Shown here in pieces: positions 1 to 11,202 of a stretch of 64,000 nt of DNA. Within the stretch, counting starts at the first letter, position 1. The number at the start of each line of letters is the position of its first letter. Position numbers and translations under genes: made by a program. The stretch is from positions 155,590 through 219,589 of the forward strand of contig NZ_AUFE01000006.1 of the NCBI RefSeq assembly GCF_000426345.1. The letters are read 5' to 3'. Under the pieces are notes generated by a model. The model was not told where the DNA came from. It saw nothing but the letters and a program-made list of their open reading frames with translations, and did no database searches. The stretch is from Cupriavidus phytohabitans (GTDB lineage Bacteria > Pseudomonadota > Gammaproteobacteria > Burkholderiales > Burkholderiaceae).

Positions 1-449
1 GCACCGCCCAGCTCGGTCACCGCGACCATGGCGATATCGAGCCAGCCGCGACGCCATGCGCGCAGCTGCGCGAACACCAGCTGGTCGAGACGGACCACTT
101 CCTCGCCCTGCGCGATTTCGGCGGCGAGCCAGAACAGCGCTGCTCCGCAAGCCAGCAGCGCGGCGCCGGCCACGAGCACCAGCAGCAGTTCGGCGATATC
201 GCGTTCCAGCACGCGCAGCGTCAGCGTGCTCAACCGGCGCGGCCGGTGCTGTGCGGCCACGCGCGTCGACAAGGCACCGGCGCCCCAGACGCGCATGCCG
301 TCGAGCCAGCGCACCAGCGGGCGCAACAGCGCCACCAGGCACAGCAGCAACACAGTGGCAAGCGTGAACAACCCGAGCAATCCCAGCGCCGTGCCGGGCG
401 TCAGCCATGCATCGGCGATCGCGCCCACGCGCGCCGGCAGTTCAGGCAC
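1..449 (-). CDS. PAP2-family membrane phosphatase, N-terminal part (cut by window edge)
   Basis: Open minus-strand frame that runs off the left edge. I start it at a GTG at 449-447, overlapping the stop of the HD-hydrolase gene by 8 bases, which suggests translational coupling. The visible 149 residues show a first hydrophobic helix (about residues 18-42), a charged loop, a second helix rich in Leu/Ala/Val, then an Asp-Gln-Leu segment followed by TELGG. In PAP2 phosphatases this kind of segment, with Asp-Gln and then a Thr-Glu-Leu-Gly turn, precedes the first catalytic motif. Members dephosphorylate lipid phosphates such as undecaprenyl pyrophosphate or phosphatidate at the inner membrane. 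The catalytic motifs lie outside the window, so the family call is moderate and the substrate unknown. Confidence 0.55.
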   Translation of the reverse strand, partial: MPELPARVGAIADAWLTPGTALGLLGLFTLATVLLLCLVALLRPLVRWLDGMRVWGAGALSTRVAAQHRPRRLSTLTLRVLERDIAELLLVLVAGAALLACGAALFWLAAEIAQGEEVVRLDQLVFAQLRAWRRGWLDIAMVAVTELGG

Positions 450-1329
450 GCGACACGCCGGTGCCGCCGATGCGCGCGATATTGCCGCGCGCCGGCGCCT
501 CGCAGTCGGCAAAGGCCGGCGTCAGGAACAGGCGCGGCCGCTGCGCCAGTTCGCCGAGGAAGGCGGCACGGTGGCGCCCGAACTCCGCCAGCAGTGCATC
601 GCCGTGCAAACCGGTGCGCGCGGCCAGCATGGCGCGGTTCTCGGCGAAGACATCGGCGCTGTGGGCATCGAATATGCCGGGCGGCGCGGCCAGCCGGAAC
701 AGGTCGAGATCGAGCACGGTGTCCGCGCCGTCGATGGTGGGCGTATGCGTGCGGGTGTCGCGCACGATCTGCGCGGCACGGCCGAGGTCGGTACGGTCCA
801 CCTCCGGCGCAATGGTCTCCACCAGGGCAGCCGAAGCCGACTCGTTGTGCTCGCAACCCGGCACATAGACCGCGTCGTGGCACAGCACCGCCAGCGCCTG
901 CGCCGGATCCAGCGCGACGCCGCGCGCGTGGGCGACTTCGAACATCTCGAGGACATGGCGGCGCCCGTGGTAGTGCCGGTATGCCGAGTCATACAGCGCC
1001 AGCACATCCAGCACCGTCTTGCGTGGCAGGAAGTCGAGGCAGGCCAGCGCCGCGGGCCAGTCCGGGGCAAAGCGCGGCACCTCGCCCTGCGGCGTCGTCA
1101 CGGGTTCGGTGAATACGTCGGCGCGGCGCACCCAGAGCAAGGCGGGATCGCGCATCGCGCGATAGACGACAGCCGGCGCAAGGTCGGCCTCAAGGCGACC
1201 GATACCCACGACGGCATAGGCACCGCCCTTATGGTGGCGGTACGGCATGCCGGCAATGAGGTCAGGGTCGTCGGGCAGTTCGGCGGGGTCGCCGTGGAAT
1301 TCGGCAGGCGTGGCGGGTGGCAGTGTCAT
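442..1329 (-). CDS. DUF1653 domain fused to HD-superfamily phosphohydrolase
   Basis: A 295-residue soluble protein. Residues about 25-95 (from MPYRHHKGGAYAVVG to the TEPV region) look like DUF1653, a small beta-rich domain that often occurs alone. The rest resembles the predicted metal-dependent HD hydrolases of COG4339: YHGRRHVLEMF supplies the first metal-binding His, LAVLCHDAVY the His-Asp pair, and later Asp/His residues complete the set. Substrate is unknown; HD enzymes commonly cleave nucleotide phosphates. The fusion of the two domains is seen directly, the enzymatic role is inferred. The start ATG at 1329 is the only one giving the whole DUF1653 domain. The gene ends overlapping the PAP2 gene, so the two are probably co-transcribed. 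Confidence 0.75.
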   Translation of the reverse strand: MTLPPATPAEFHGDPAELPDDPDLIAGMPYRHHKGGAYAVVGIGRLEADLAPAVVYRAMRDPALLWVRRADVFTEPVTTPQGEVPRFAPDWPAALACLDFLPRKTVLDVLALYDSAYRHYHGRRHVLEMFEVAHARGVALDPAQALAVLCHDAVYVPGCEHNESASAALVETIAPEVDRTDLGRAAQIVRDTRTHTPTIDGADTVLDLDLFRLAAPPGIFDAHSADVFAENRAMLAARTGLHGDALLAEFGRHRAAFLGELAQRPRLFLTPAFADCEAPARGNIARIGGTGVSRA

Positions 1330-1408
1330 CGGTGGCCTCGTTCATGGCAGTCCGCTGGATCGCCATGATAGTGCACCGCCAGGCGCTGGCTGCAATGAAA
1401 CCGACCGC

Positions 1409-1446
1409 AAAAAAACAAAACCGACGCTCACTTGCGTGGGCGTCGG
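1409..1446 (-). terminator. Intrinsic terminator of the tRNA-Ser unit
   Basis: Stem CCGACGC (1421-1427) pairs with GCGTCGG (1440-1446). On the minus strand the stem is followed by a T-rich run, seen as A-rich plus-strand sequence at 1409-1420. It sits about 60 bases past the 3' end of the tRNA. Confidence 0.7.
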
Positions 1447-1504
1447 CCTGAGTTTTACTACACTGTTGTTGCCTGTCCGGCGGTCGAGACCGGGCAGCTT
1501 CTTG

Positions 1505-1596
<92 letters not shown>

Positions 1597-1627
1597 GGTA
1601 ACTGCTTTGCCGTGTGGCGAAACCGAG

Positions 1628-1657
1628 ATTATAGCCACACCGTGCCGGCCAGTGCAA
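1628..1657 (-). promoter_or_regulatory. Sigma-70 promoter of tRNA-Ser
   Basis: Minus strand: -35 TTGCAC (1657-1652), 18-base spacer, perfect -10 TATAAT (1633-1628). This places the start of transcription near 1621, about 25 bases before the mature tRNA 5' end at 1596. Confidence 0.8.
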
Positions 1658-1676
1658 GAGGCCGGCAACAGATTTT

Positions 1677-3062
<1,386 letters not shown>

Positions 3063-4427
3063 CTATTCGCTGGTCTTGCCGCCCTTGCCGTGGTCCTTCG
3101 GCTTCGCGGCACGCTGCTCGCGATGCCAGGCATCGTCCAGTTCGCGCAAGTGGCGCAGCTTCTCGGCGATCTTGCCTTCCAGCCCGCGCGGCACCGGCTG
3201 GTACCAGCCCTGCGCCTTCAGGTCGTCCGGAAAGTAATGCTCCCCGGCGGCGTAGGCTTCGGGCTCGTCGTGCGCGTAGCGGTAAGCATGGCCGTAGCCA
3301 AGCTCCTTCATCAGCCTGGTCGGCGCATTGCGCAAGTGCACCGGCACCGCGCGCGACTTGTCCTTGCCGACGAAGGCGCGCGCCGCGTTGTACGCGTTGT
3401 AGCCGGCATTGGACTTGGGCGCGACGGCCAGGTAGATCAGCGCCTGGCCCAGCGCCAGCTCCCCTTCGGGCGAACCCAGCCGCTCGTAGGTCTCCGCCGC
3501 ATCCAGCGTGATGCGCGCGGCGCGCGGATCGGCCAGCCCGATGTCTTCCCACGCCATGCGCACGATGCGCCGCGCGAGGTAGCGCGGATCGGCGCCGCCA
3601 TCGATCATGCGGCAGAACCAGTACAGCGCGGCATCGGGGTCCGAGCCCCGCACCGATTTGTGCAGCGCGCTGATCTGGTCGTAGAAGGCATCGCCGCCCT
3701 TGTCGAAGCGGCGCAGGTTTTCCGACAGCGCGCTGCCCAGCAGCGCGGTATCGATCTGCGCGGCGCCGGCGGTACGCGCGGCGCGCGCCACGATCTCTAT
3801 GTTGTTCAGCAACTTGCGCCCGTCGCCGTCGGCCGATGCCACGATCAGCGCAAGGGCCTCGTCCTGCCAGCTGATGCCTCCCAGTTCTTCGGAGGCGCGC
3901 AGGGCCAGCTGGGTCAGCTCGGCATCGTCCAGGCTCTTGAGCACATAGACCGCCGCGCGCGACAGCAGTGCGCCGTTGACCTCGAAGGATGGATTCTCGG
4001 TGGTCGCGCCGATGAAGGTGAACAGCCCGCTCTCGACGTGCGGCAGGAAGGCATCCTGCTGGCTCTTGTTGAAGCGGTGCACCTCGTCGACGAACACCAG
4101 CGTGCGCCGCCCGTGCGCGCGGAACTGCTCGGCGCGCTCCACCGCCTCGCGGATGTCCTTGACGCCCGACAGCACCGCCGACAGCGCGATGAACTCGGCG
4201 TCGAAGGCATCGGCCATCAGCCGCGCCAGGGTGGTCTTGCCCACGCCGGGCGGGCCCCACAGGATCATCGAATGCGGCTCGCCAGACTCGAACGCCACGC
4301 GCAGCGGCTTGCCCGGGCCCAGCAGGTGCTGCTGCCCGATCACCTCGTCGATGGTGCGCGGCCGCAGGCGCTCGGCCAGCGGTTGGCGGGAACGGTCAGG
4401 GGTATCGGAGAACAGCGAGTCCGCCAC
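3063..4427 (-). CDS. rarA: Replication-associated recombination protein A (AAA+ ATPase)
   Basis: RarA/MgsA acts at stalled replication forks and belongs to the clamp-loader-like AAA+ family. The 454-residue product carries Walker [10 protein letters not shown] (about residues 58-66), Walker [11 protein letters not shown], sensor 1 in [13 protein letters not shown] and the C-terminal MgsA tetramerisation region with [17 protein letters not shown]. The length matches the family. The initiation codon is GTG at 4427; an out-of-frame ATG lies 5 bases upstream. It probably shares a transcript with serS, 81 bases downstream. In many Burkholderiales it directly follows lolA; here about 6 kb of iron-transport and small genes intervene. 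Confidence 0.95.
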   Translation of the reverse strand: MADSLFSDTPDRSRQPLAERLRPRTIDEVIGQQHLLGPGKPLRVAFESGEPHSMILWGPPGVGKTTLARLMADAFDAEFIALSAVLSGVKDIREAVERAEQFRAHGRRTLVFVDEVHRFNKSQQDAFLPHVESGLFTFIGATTENPSFEVNGALLSRAAVYVLKSLDDAELTQLALRASEELGGISWQDEALALIVASADGDGRKLLNNIEIVARAARTAGAAQIDTALLGSALSENLRRFDKGGDAFYDQISALHKSVRGSDPDAALYWFCRMIDGGADPRYLARRIVRMAWEDIGLADPRAARITLDAAETYERLGSPEGELALGQALIYLAVAPKSNAGYNAYNAARAFVGKDKSRAVPVHLRNAPTRLMKELGYGHAYRYAHDEPEAYAAGEHYFPDDLKAQGWYQPVPRGLEGKIAEKLRHLRELDDAWHREQRAAKPKDHGKGGKTSE

Positions 4428-4508
4428 GTCATCAAACCTTGCGATTGCAGAACGCCACAGTGTAGACCATCGGCGCCCCGCGCTCAGGTGCCGGGCCTGC
4501 GCGTCGGA

Positions 4509-5585
<1,077 letters not shown>

Positions 5586-5645
5586 CGGCCGCGTACGCGC
5601 CGGGGATGCGGGTAATCGGGAATAGGAATCGGTTCGCATGTGCGC

Positions 5646-5651
5646 ATTATA
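5646..5651 (-). promoter_or_regulatory. Candidate -10 element for fbpC
   Basis: Perfect TATAAT on the minus strand, 61 bases upstream of the chosen fbpC ATG at 5585. No good -35 hexamer is visible at the expected distance. The element helps decide against the upstream ATG at 5639. Confidence 0.45.
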
Positions 5652-5692
5652 GGGATGTGGGGCCGCGCCGCGGGCCATCTCGTGCGCGGCAT

Positions 5693-5701
5693 TGCTAGAA
5701 T
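5693..5701 (+). promoter_or_regulatory. Candidate extended -10 element for fbpB
   Basis: TGCTAGAAT on the plus strand fits an extended -10 (TG-N-TAGAAT). It predicts a start of transcription near 5708, ahead of the fbpB ATG at 5763 and downstream of other in-frame ATGs at 5640 and 5700. Confidence 0.4.
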
Positions 5702-5762
5702 GCGGCAGCCCGCGCCGCGCCGGCACCACATTGCCCGGGCGCGCTTCCATCGAATCCACCGC

Positions 5763-7406
5763 ATGCTCCTGCCCAGCCGCCGCCGCTTCCACCCCCTGAC
5801 CCTGGCCACGCTCGTGATGGCGCTGCTGATCGCCGTGCCGGTGCTGGTGGTCGCCTCTGCCGTGCTGCTGCCCGCTGGCGAGACCTGGCGCCACCTGATC
5901 GACACGGTGCTGGCAGAGTACGTCTTCAACACCATCTGGCTGCTGCTGGGCGTGGCCGCGGGCGTGCTGCTGCTCGGCGTGACCACGGCATGGCTGGTCT
6001 CGACTTACCGCTTCCCCGGCCATGCCGTGATGGAATGGGCGCTGGTCCTGCCGATGGCGATGCCGGCCTACGTGATCGCCTACGCCTACACCGATGCGCT
6101 GCAGTTCGCCGGGCCGGTGCAAGGCTGGCTGCGCGAGCTGACCGGCTGGAAGGCGCGCGACTACTGGTTCCCGGACATCCGCTCGATGGGCGGCGCCATC
6201 GCATTGTTCTCGCTGGTGCTGTATCCCTACGTCTACCTGACGGCGCGCGCCGCCTTCCTGCAGCAGACACAGAACACAATCGAAGCCGCGCGCCTGCTCG
6301 GCCACGGTACCTGGAGCCGGCTCTGGCGCGTGGTGTTGCCGCTGGCACGGCCCGGCATCGTCGCCGGCACCGCGCTGGCGATGATGGAGACGCTGGCCGA
6401 CTTCGGCACCGTGGCGTACTTTGCCATCCCCACGTTTTCCACCGGCATCTACCGGGCGTGGTTCTCGCTCGGCGACAAGAATGCGGCGGCGCAACTGTCG
6501 GCATGCATGTTGCTGTTCGTCGCGGCGATCCTGCTGATGGAACGCGCCAGCCGCGGCCGTGCGCAGGTCTACGGCAACCAGCGCCGCGCCGCGGCATGGA
6601 CGCTCGGCGGCACGCGCGGCTGGCTCGCGCTGGCGGCCTGCGCCGTGCCGGTGCTGCTGGGCTTCCTGGTGCCCGCGCTGATGCTGTGCCGCATGGCCTT
6701 TACCGACGGCGACGCCCAGTTCGGCCCGCGCTTTGTCGGGCTGGTGCGCAACAGCTTCCTGCTGGCCAGCGCGACGGCACTGGCGGCGGTGCTGGTGGCG
6801 CTGGCGATCGGCTACGCCGGCCGCGCCGCGAACGGCCGGCGCGGCTGGCTGGTGCGCGGGCTGACGCGGCTTTGCGGCATGGGCTATGCGCTGCCCGGCT
6901 CGGTCATCGCCGTGGGCGTGCTGGTGCCGGTGGCGCGCTTCGACAATGCCTTGTCGGCGTGGCTGCAGCAGCAGTTCGGGCTGTCGGTCGGATTGCTGCT
7001 GACCGGCGGCATCGCGGCGCTGGTCTATGCGCTGCTGGTGCGTTTCCTGGGCGTGGCGCTGCAGACGGTCAACGCCGGGCTGGGCAAGATCACGCCCAGC
7101 ATGGACGCCGCCGCGCGCAGCCTCGGCCACGGCCCCGGCGCCACGCTGCGGCGCGTGCATTTCCCGATGCTGCGCGGCAGCCTGCTGACGGCAGCGCTGA
7201 TCGTCTTCGTCGATGTGATGAAGGAACTGCCGGCCACCTTCGTGATGCGGCCATTCAACTTCGATACGCTGGCCGTGCAGGCCTACAACCTCGCCGCCGA
7301 CGAACGCCTGACCGAAGCCGCGACGGCGTCGCTGGTGATCGTCGCCGTCGGCCTGCTGCCGGTAATCTTGCTATCGCGCACGATCCGGCGCGAGGCGCAA
7401 CGCTGA
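5763..7406 (+). CDS. fbpB: Ferric iron ABC transporter, fused permease
   Basis: Inner-membrane channel of the Fbp/Fut iron importer. The 547-residue product is a duplicated permease: two homologous halves, each with about six membrane helices and an EAA loop that docks the ATPase (EAARLLGHGTWSRLWRVVLP in the first half, DAAARSLGHGPGATLRRVHFP in the second). The length agrees with FbpB proteins. The start at ATG 5763 leaves a short cytoplasmic tail before the first helix; earlier in-frame ATGs give an implausible Arg/His-rich extension and precede the likely promoter. Divergent from fbpC; the matching binding protein is on the opposite strand at 8.3-9.3 kb. Confidence 0.88.
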   Translation: MLLPSRRRFHPLTLATLVMALLIAVPVLVVASAVLLPAGETWRHLIDTVLAEYVFNTIWLLLGVAAGVLLLGVTTAWLVSTYRFPGHAVMEWALVLPMAMPAYVIAYAYTDALQFAGPVQGWLRELTGWKARDYWFPDIRSMGGAIALFSLVLYPYVYLTARAAFLQQTQNTIEAARLLGHGTWSRLWRVVLPLARPGIVAGTALAMMETLADFGTVAYFAIPTFSTGIYRAWFSLGDKNAAAQLSACMLLFVAAILLMERASRGRAQVYGNQRRAAAWTLGGTRGWLALAACAVPVLLGFLVPALMLCRMAFTDGDAQFGPRFVGLVRNSFLLASATALAAVLVALAIGYAGRAANGRRGWLVRGLTRLCGMGYALPGSVIAVGVLVPVARFDNALSAWLQQQFGLSVGLLLTGGIAALVYALLVRFLGVALQTVNAGLGKITPSMDAAARSLGHGPGATLRRVHFPMLRGSLLTAALIVFVDVMKELPATFVMRPFNFDTLAVQAYNLAADERLTEAATASLVIVAVGLLPVILLSRTIRREAQR

Positions 7407-7539
7407 GCCGCCCGCCAACCCGCTAAAGTCCCGCCCCGCCGCGCCGATAGCGTTTCATGGCCCGGCGCTCGCCCGGGGACAAGAACAGCGGCACGCCGGG
7501 CCTTTCGGCGCCTGCCGCCGGAACGCATGAGGGGGGCGT

Positions 7540-8214
7540 ATGCTGCGATACCACATCCTGTTGTTCAAGCTGAACCGGCTGGTCAACCGCAACACGCTGA
7601 GCGGCGTGGAAGAAATCTCGCTGGCCGGCCAACTGGCCGAGATGATCGAATCCGCCGCTACCGCGGCCCGCATCATCGACGACCTTGCCGACCACGCCAA
7701 CCCGCAGGTGCGCCGCATCGCGCTCAACGCGATCCGCCGCGCTCGCCAGTTCACCTCACCCGGCCTGCAGCCCGCGCTGGTACGCCGCATGGCGGATGCC
7801 GAAGCGGCAGTGCGCCATGATGCGGTGTGGATCGTGCAGGAAACGCGCATGGACGGCGCCGAACTGCGCGCGGCACTGCGCCGGCTGGCGGGCAAGGTGC
7901 GGTTGCCATGGGACGCCGAGCGTGCCCGCGCCAATCCCGGCGACACGGCGCTGGCCGCGCAGGTGCGCGCCCGCATGGCGCTGGACAGGCTGCTGGAAAA
8001 GAGTGCGGCGGAGCGCAACCAGGCGCTGGCCGCCATGGCGCTGGGAACGATCGGGGACCAGCCCTATGCGGAAGGCACGGTCGGCCACAAGGGCCTGCTG
8101 CGCCGCGCGCTGATCCGGCGCCAGGCCGGGCGGCGGCTCGACAGCAGCGTCAAGCTGACGTTCCGCAAGGTCGAGCCGGCCGAGGTGAAGGGGAACAAGC
8201 GGTTCCTGCCTTGA
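7540..8214 (+). CDS. HEAT-repeat-like hypothetical protein
   Basis: A 224-residue soluble protein of unknown function. Residues about 45-110 contain helical repeats resembling HEAT units, such as HANPQVRRIALNAIRRARQ and ADAEAAVRHDAVWIVQET. The C-terminal third is basic (RRALIRRQAGRRLDSSVK) and could bind nucleic acid or an acidic partner. A strong ribosome site (GAGGGGGG, 7529-7536) precedes ATG 7540. It lies 133 bases after fbpB on the same strand and convergent with fbpA, so it may be co-expressed with iron uptake, but nothing in the protein itself says iron. Confidence 0.6.
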   Translation: MLRYHILLFKLNRLVNRNTLSGVEEISLAGQLAEMIESAATAARIIDDLADHANPQVRRIALNAIRRARQFTSPGLQPALVRRMADAEAAVRHDAVWIVQETRMDGAELRAALRRLAGKVRLPWDAERARANPGDTALAAQVRARMALDRLLEKSAAERNQALAAMALGTIGDQPYAEGTVGHKGLLRRALIRRQAGRRLDSSVKLTFRKVEPAEVKGNKRFLP

Positions 8215-8280
8215 TGTGGAACCTGATGCGGAACCGGCCGGCCACCCCTCGTGCAGGGACGGCCGGCCCGGCCCGGCGGC

Positions 8281-9318
8281 TTACTTGAAGCCCGCGCGGT
8301 CCAGCAGCTTCTGCGCCTGCGGCTGGTACTTGCCCAGCTCGGCCACGTTGATGCTGTCGGCCTTGAACTCGCCCAGCGCATCGAGCGCCGGATTGCTGAC
8401 CTTCACGCCCTGCACCACCGGCCATTCGTTGTTGCCGTCGGCAAAGTAGCGCTGCGCCTCGTCGCTGGCGAGGTACTCCAGGAACTTGACCGCCGCCTCC
8501 TTGTTCGGCGCGTGCTTCAGCATGCCGCCGCCAGAGATGTTCATGTGCACGCCCTGGCTTTTCTGGTTGGGCCACACCACGCCCAGCTTGTCGGCCACGG
8601 CCTTGTCTTCCGGCTTGGTCGACTTCAGCAGGCGCGCGATGTAGTAGGTGTTGGAGATCGCCACGTCGCACTCGCCCGCGGCCACGGCCTTGAGCTGGTC
8701 GGTATCGCCGCCCTTGGGCGCGCGCGCCAGGTTGGCTGCCACGCCGCGCGCCCACTGCTCGGTGCGCGCCTCGCCGTCGTGCGCGATCAGGCTGGACACC
8801 AGCGACAGGTTGTAGACGTGCCCGCTGGAACGCGTGCAAACCTTGCCCTTCCACTTGGGGTCGGCCAGGTCCTCGTAGGTGGCGATGTCGCCAGCCTTGA
8901 GCGCGGTCTTGTTGTACGCGATCACGCGGCCGCGCGCCGAGAAGCCGAACCACTCCCCGTTCGGGTCGCGGTACTTGGCGGGAATGCGCGAATCCAGCAC
9001 CTTGGACTTGACCGGCGCGAACACGCCGGCCTGCTGGGCCCGCCACAGCCGGCCGATATCGACGGTGATGAAGACGTCGGCCGGGCTGTTGGCGCCTTCA
9101 TTGCGGATGCGCTCCAGCAGCGGGTCTTCCTGGCCTTCGATGCGGTTGATCTTGATGCCGGTCTGCTTGGTGAAGTTGGCGTACAGCGCCTCGTCCGTCT
9201 GGTAGTGGCGGGCGGTATAGAGGTTCAGCACCTTTTCCTGCGCCGCCGCCGCGAGCGGCAGCGTCAGCAGGGCCAGCGCCGCGACACGCGGCAGCAAGGT
9301 TCGGATAGTGGTCTTCAC
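8281..9318 (-). CDS. fbpA: Periplasmic ferric iron-binding protein
   Basis: Solute-binding protein that delivers Fe3+ to FbpB/FbpC. The N-terminus is a Sec signal peptide (basic start, hydrophobic VAALALLTLPLAAAAQ, cleavage after AAAAQ), followed by mature KVLNLYTARHYQTDEALY. The consecutive tyrosines in SNTYYIAR match the Tyr pair that ligates iron in FbpA/FutA proteins. The start is placed at GTG 9318, preceded by GGGGAGCC; an in-frame ATG at 9357 would give an odd pre-signal extension. The fbp genes lie in three separate transcription units, but all three components are present. Confidence 0.88.
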   Translation of the reverse strand: MKTTIRTLLPRVAALALLTLPLAAAAQEKVLNLYTARHYQTDEALYANFTKQTGIKINRIEGQEDPLLERIRNEGANSPADVFITVDIGRLWRAQQAGVFAPVKSKVLDSRIPAKYRDPNGEWFGFSARGRVIAYNKTALKAGDIATYEDLADPKWKGKVCTRSSGHVYNLSLVSSLIAHDGEARTEQWARGVAANLARAPKGGDTDQLKAVAAGECDVAISNTYYIARLLKSTKPEDKAVADKLGVVWPNQKSQGVHMNISGGGMLKHAPNKEAAVKFLEYLASDEAQRYFADGNNEWPVVQGVKVSNPALDALGEFKADSINVAELGKYQPQAQKLLDRAGFK

Positions 9319-9403
9319 GCGGATGGCTCCCCAGCTTGGTTGGGCAGTCGCCAGCATCCGGGACACCCGGGACTGCCCGGTTATTGGATTCCGGACAGCC
9401 AAA

Positions 9404-9422
9404 AACAATATTGATTCTTGTT
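9404..9422. promoter_or_regulatory. AT-rich partial inverted repeat upstream of fbpA (possible operator)
   Basis: AACAA and TTGTT arms flank a 9-base AT-rich core in the fbpA upstream region, which is otherwise GC-rich. Size and position would suit a Fur-type operator, but agreement with the Fur consensus is poor. Low confidence. Confidence 0.25.
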
Positions 9423-9512
9423 CAGCCGGTCAAATTACATTTTTGTCATGTTGGCGGCCCGTTGAGAGATCAATATTTGCAACTCGATACACCGACGCGC
9501 TTTCACATCACT

Positions 9513-9845
9513 TCAGCCGCGCCTCACCCACGTAACCTTGCCAGCCTTGATGCCGAGGGTCCGGCGCTGAGGGTTGTAGTCCATGGTGCCCGGGAACTGC
9601 TGCCCGTCGCGTTCGCCCAGCCGCCACGCGCAGCCTTGCAGCAGACCGATGGCCTCGGCCTCGCTCTTGCCTACCAGGGTGTCGTCGGCAACCTTGTCGG
9701 CGGCACAGCCGGCCGGCGTGCCGCGTGCGCCTTGCGGGCCGGGCATCGGTGCCGGCTCGCCGGGTTGCGCCGCGCAACCTGCCAGCAAGGCCGCGCCGGC
9801 GGCCAGCCACAGCAGTCCGCGGGAAGTCGTTCGGATGGCGGTCAT
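9513..9845 (-). CDS. I78-family peptidase inhibitor-like lipoprotein
   Basis: A 110-residue lipoprotein: signal segment [18 protein letters not shown] with lipobox LAGC, so it should be lipidated and sit in the envelope. The mature part has the I78 inhibitor pattern: an early Cys, VGKSEAEA, then PGTMDYNPQRRTLGIKAGKV, corresponding to the conserved TMDY-R-L-I stretch of PF11720. Family members inhibit serine proteases; the target here is unknown. ATG 9845 is preferred over an upstream in-frame start at 9884 because it begins right before the signal peptide. Neighbours are fbpA and another small lipoprotein gene, all on the minus strand. Confidence 0.7.
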   Translation of the reverse strand: MTAIRTTSRGLLWLAAGAALLAGCAAQPGEPAPMPGPQGARGTPAGCAADKVADDTLVGKSEAEAIGLLQGCAWRLGERDGQQFPGTMDYNPQRRTLGIKAGKVTWVRRG

Positions 9846-9932
9846 GTCATGTTCCTTTGCATGGATGAGGATGCTTGGACACATGACCGCGAGGGGCGTT
9901 CCGGTCGCCAGAAAGCGCTGAAGCCGGCGAGA

Positions 9933-10382
9933 TCAGCCTTTTGCGCGGTCGGCCAGCGTCTTCATCGCATCGGCCGGCAACGGGCCGTGACACGTCCGTT
10001 CACCGCCTGACTCGCTGACGACGAGCCAGACCTGCTCGGGCTTGCCCGTGGGATGCAGCAGCCAGGCGGGGCCGCGCGCGTTGCTGCTCGGCGGCAGGTC
10101 TTCCAGCACGCCGGTGTTGGCGGACTGCAGCATGACCGCGCATTCCGATACCGGCACGCGCGTGGATTTCAGGAATGCCGCGTTGCCGAGCACTTCAGGC
10201 AACGCCGTGTCCGGCGCGCGCAGGAAGGATTCGACATCGAACTTGCTGGCACCGCCGCCGGTACTGGTGCAAGCCGCCAGCGCCAGCGCGCCGGCACCGG
10301 CCAGGATCGCTGCACCGTAGCGTCCGCGGGCAGCGACGATGCGAGCGGCCATGGCTGAGTTCGCAATCATGGCGGGCCTCAT
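9933..10382 (-). CDS. Small putative lipoprotein coupled to lolA
   Basis: A 149-residue protein I do not recognise. An N-terminal hydrophobic segment ([15 protein letters not shown]) ends in a lipobox-like LAAC, predicting a lipid-anchored envelope protein. The mature region contains Cys in VSECAVML and ERTCHGPL. Its ATG (10382) overlaps the lolA stop as ATGA, so it is probably translated with lolA; a second ATG 12 bases in (10370), behind GAGG, is an alternative start. Coupling to LolA, itself a lipoprotein chaperone, is suggestive only. Confidence 0.6.
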   Translation of the reverse strand: MRPAMIANSAMAARIVAARGRYGAAILAGAGALALAACTSTGGGASKFDVESFLRAPDTALPEVLGNAAFLKSTRVPVSECAVMLQSANTGVLEDLPPSSNARGPAWLLHPTGKPEQVWLVVSESGGERTCHGPLPADAMKTLADRAKG

Positions 10383-11014
10383 TGCTTCATCACATCGGCG
10401 CCCTTGGGCACCGTGAACCGGAACGCATCGGCCGCCAGCGGCGGGTTCTTCTGCATGTTCGTGAAGGTCAGCAAGGTGGTGTTGCCGAAGGCGTCGCGCA
10501 ACTCCATGGCTTCAAGGTTGCCGCCCTTGAAGCCGATGCCGATGCGCTCGAACTGCGTGTCCTTGGCCTTGGGCGTCAGTTCCAGCCATTCCACGCCATC
10601 GCGGGTCGGGCCGTTCTTGATGGCGAAGTTCTTTTCCAGGTCGTTGCTGCCGAACAGGATCGCCGCCGGGCTGGAACCGAGCGCGGCATCGAGCTTGCGC
10701 TCGGTGACCTGGTTCAGGTCCTTGTCATAGATGTACAGGGTCTGGCCATCAGCCTGCAGCAACTGCTCGTAGGGCTTGGTATAGCGCCAGGTGAACTTGC
10801 CCGGGCGCGAGAACACGAAGGTGCCACTGGAGTTGCCGGTCACCTTGACACTGGCGCCCTGGCCCTTGACCTGGCGCTGCGTGAATTCGCCGCGCGCGCT
10901 CTTCACACCGGTGACAAAGCTCTGCAGCTGGTCGGTGGCTGCGGCATGGGCCGGCGCCTGGATGGCAAACATCGCCAGCGCGGCGCAGGCCGACACAAGG
11001 ATGCGGTTGCGCAT
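10379..11014 (-). CDS. lolA: Outer-membrane lipoprotein carrier protein LolA
   Basis: Periplasmic chaperone that takes lipoproteins from LolCDE at the inner membrane and hands them to LolB at the outer membrane. The 211-residue precursor starts with a signal peptide ([20 protein letters not shown]). The mature part has the LolA pattern: [32 protein letters not shown], then [17 protein letters not shown]. Length and motifs match the family. It follows ftsK on the minus strand, as in many Burkholderiales, and overlaps the next small lipoprotein gene by four bases. Confidence 0.93.
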   Translation of the reverse strand: MRNRILVSACAALAMFAIQAPAHAAATDQLQSFVTGVKSARGEFTQRQVKGQGASVKVTGNSSGTFVFSRPGKFTWRYTKPYEQLLQADGQTLYIYDKDLNQVTERKLDAALGSSPAAILFGSNDLEKNFAIKNGPTRDGVEWLELTPKAKDTQFERIGIGFKGGNLEAMELRDAFGNTTLLTFTNMQKNPPLAADAFRFTVPKGADVMKQ

Positions 11015-11202
11015 GATTCTGGATCCTGGTTGTTATCGAATGCGTTGCCGTAGTGCGGCACCTGCTCCGGCAGCCGGCCGCACCGTCAACGTGCCTGGTT
11101 AGAGCCGGCAGTTGGTACAGGATTCCGTGCTGCCCGTGCTACACGGGTAACCGGATATTACGCTGGGCCAATCCGCGGCCAGCCGGGATACCCGCCTGCG
11201 CT

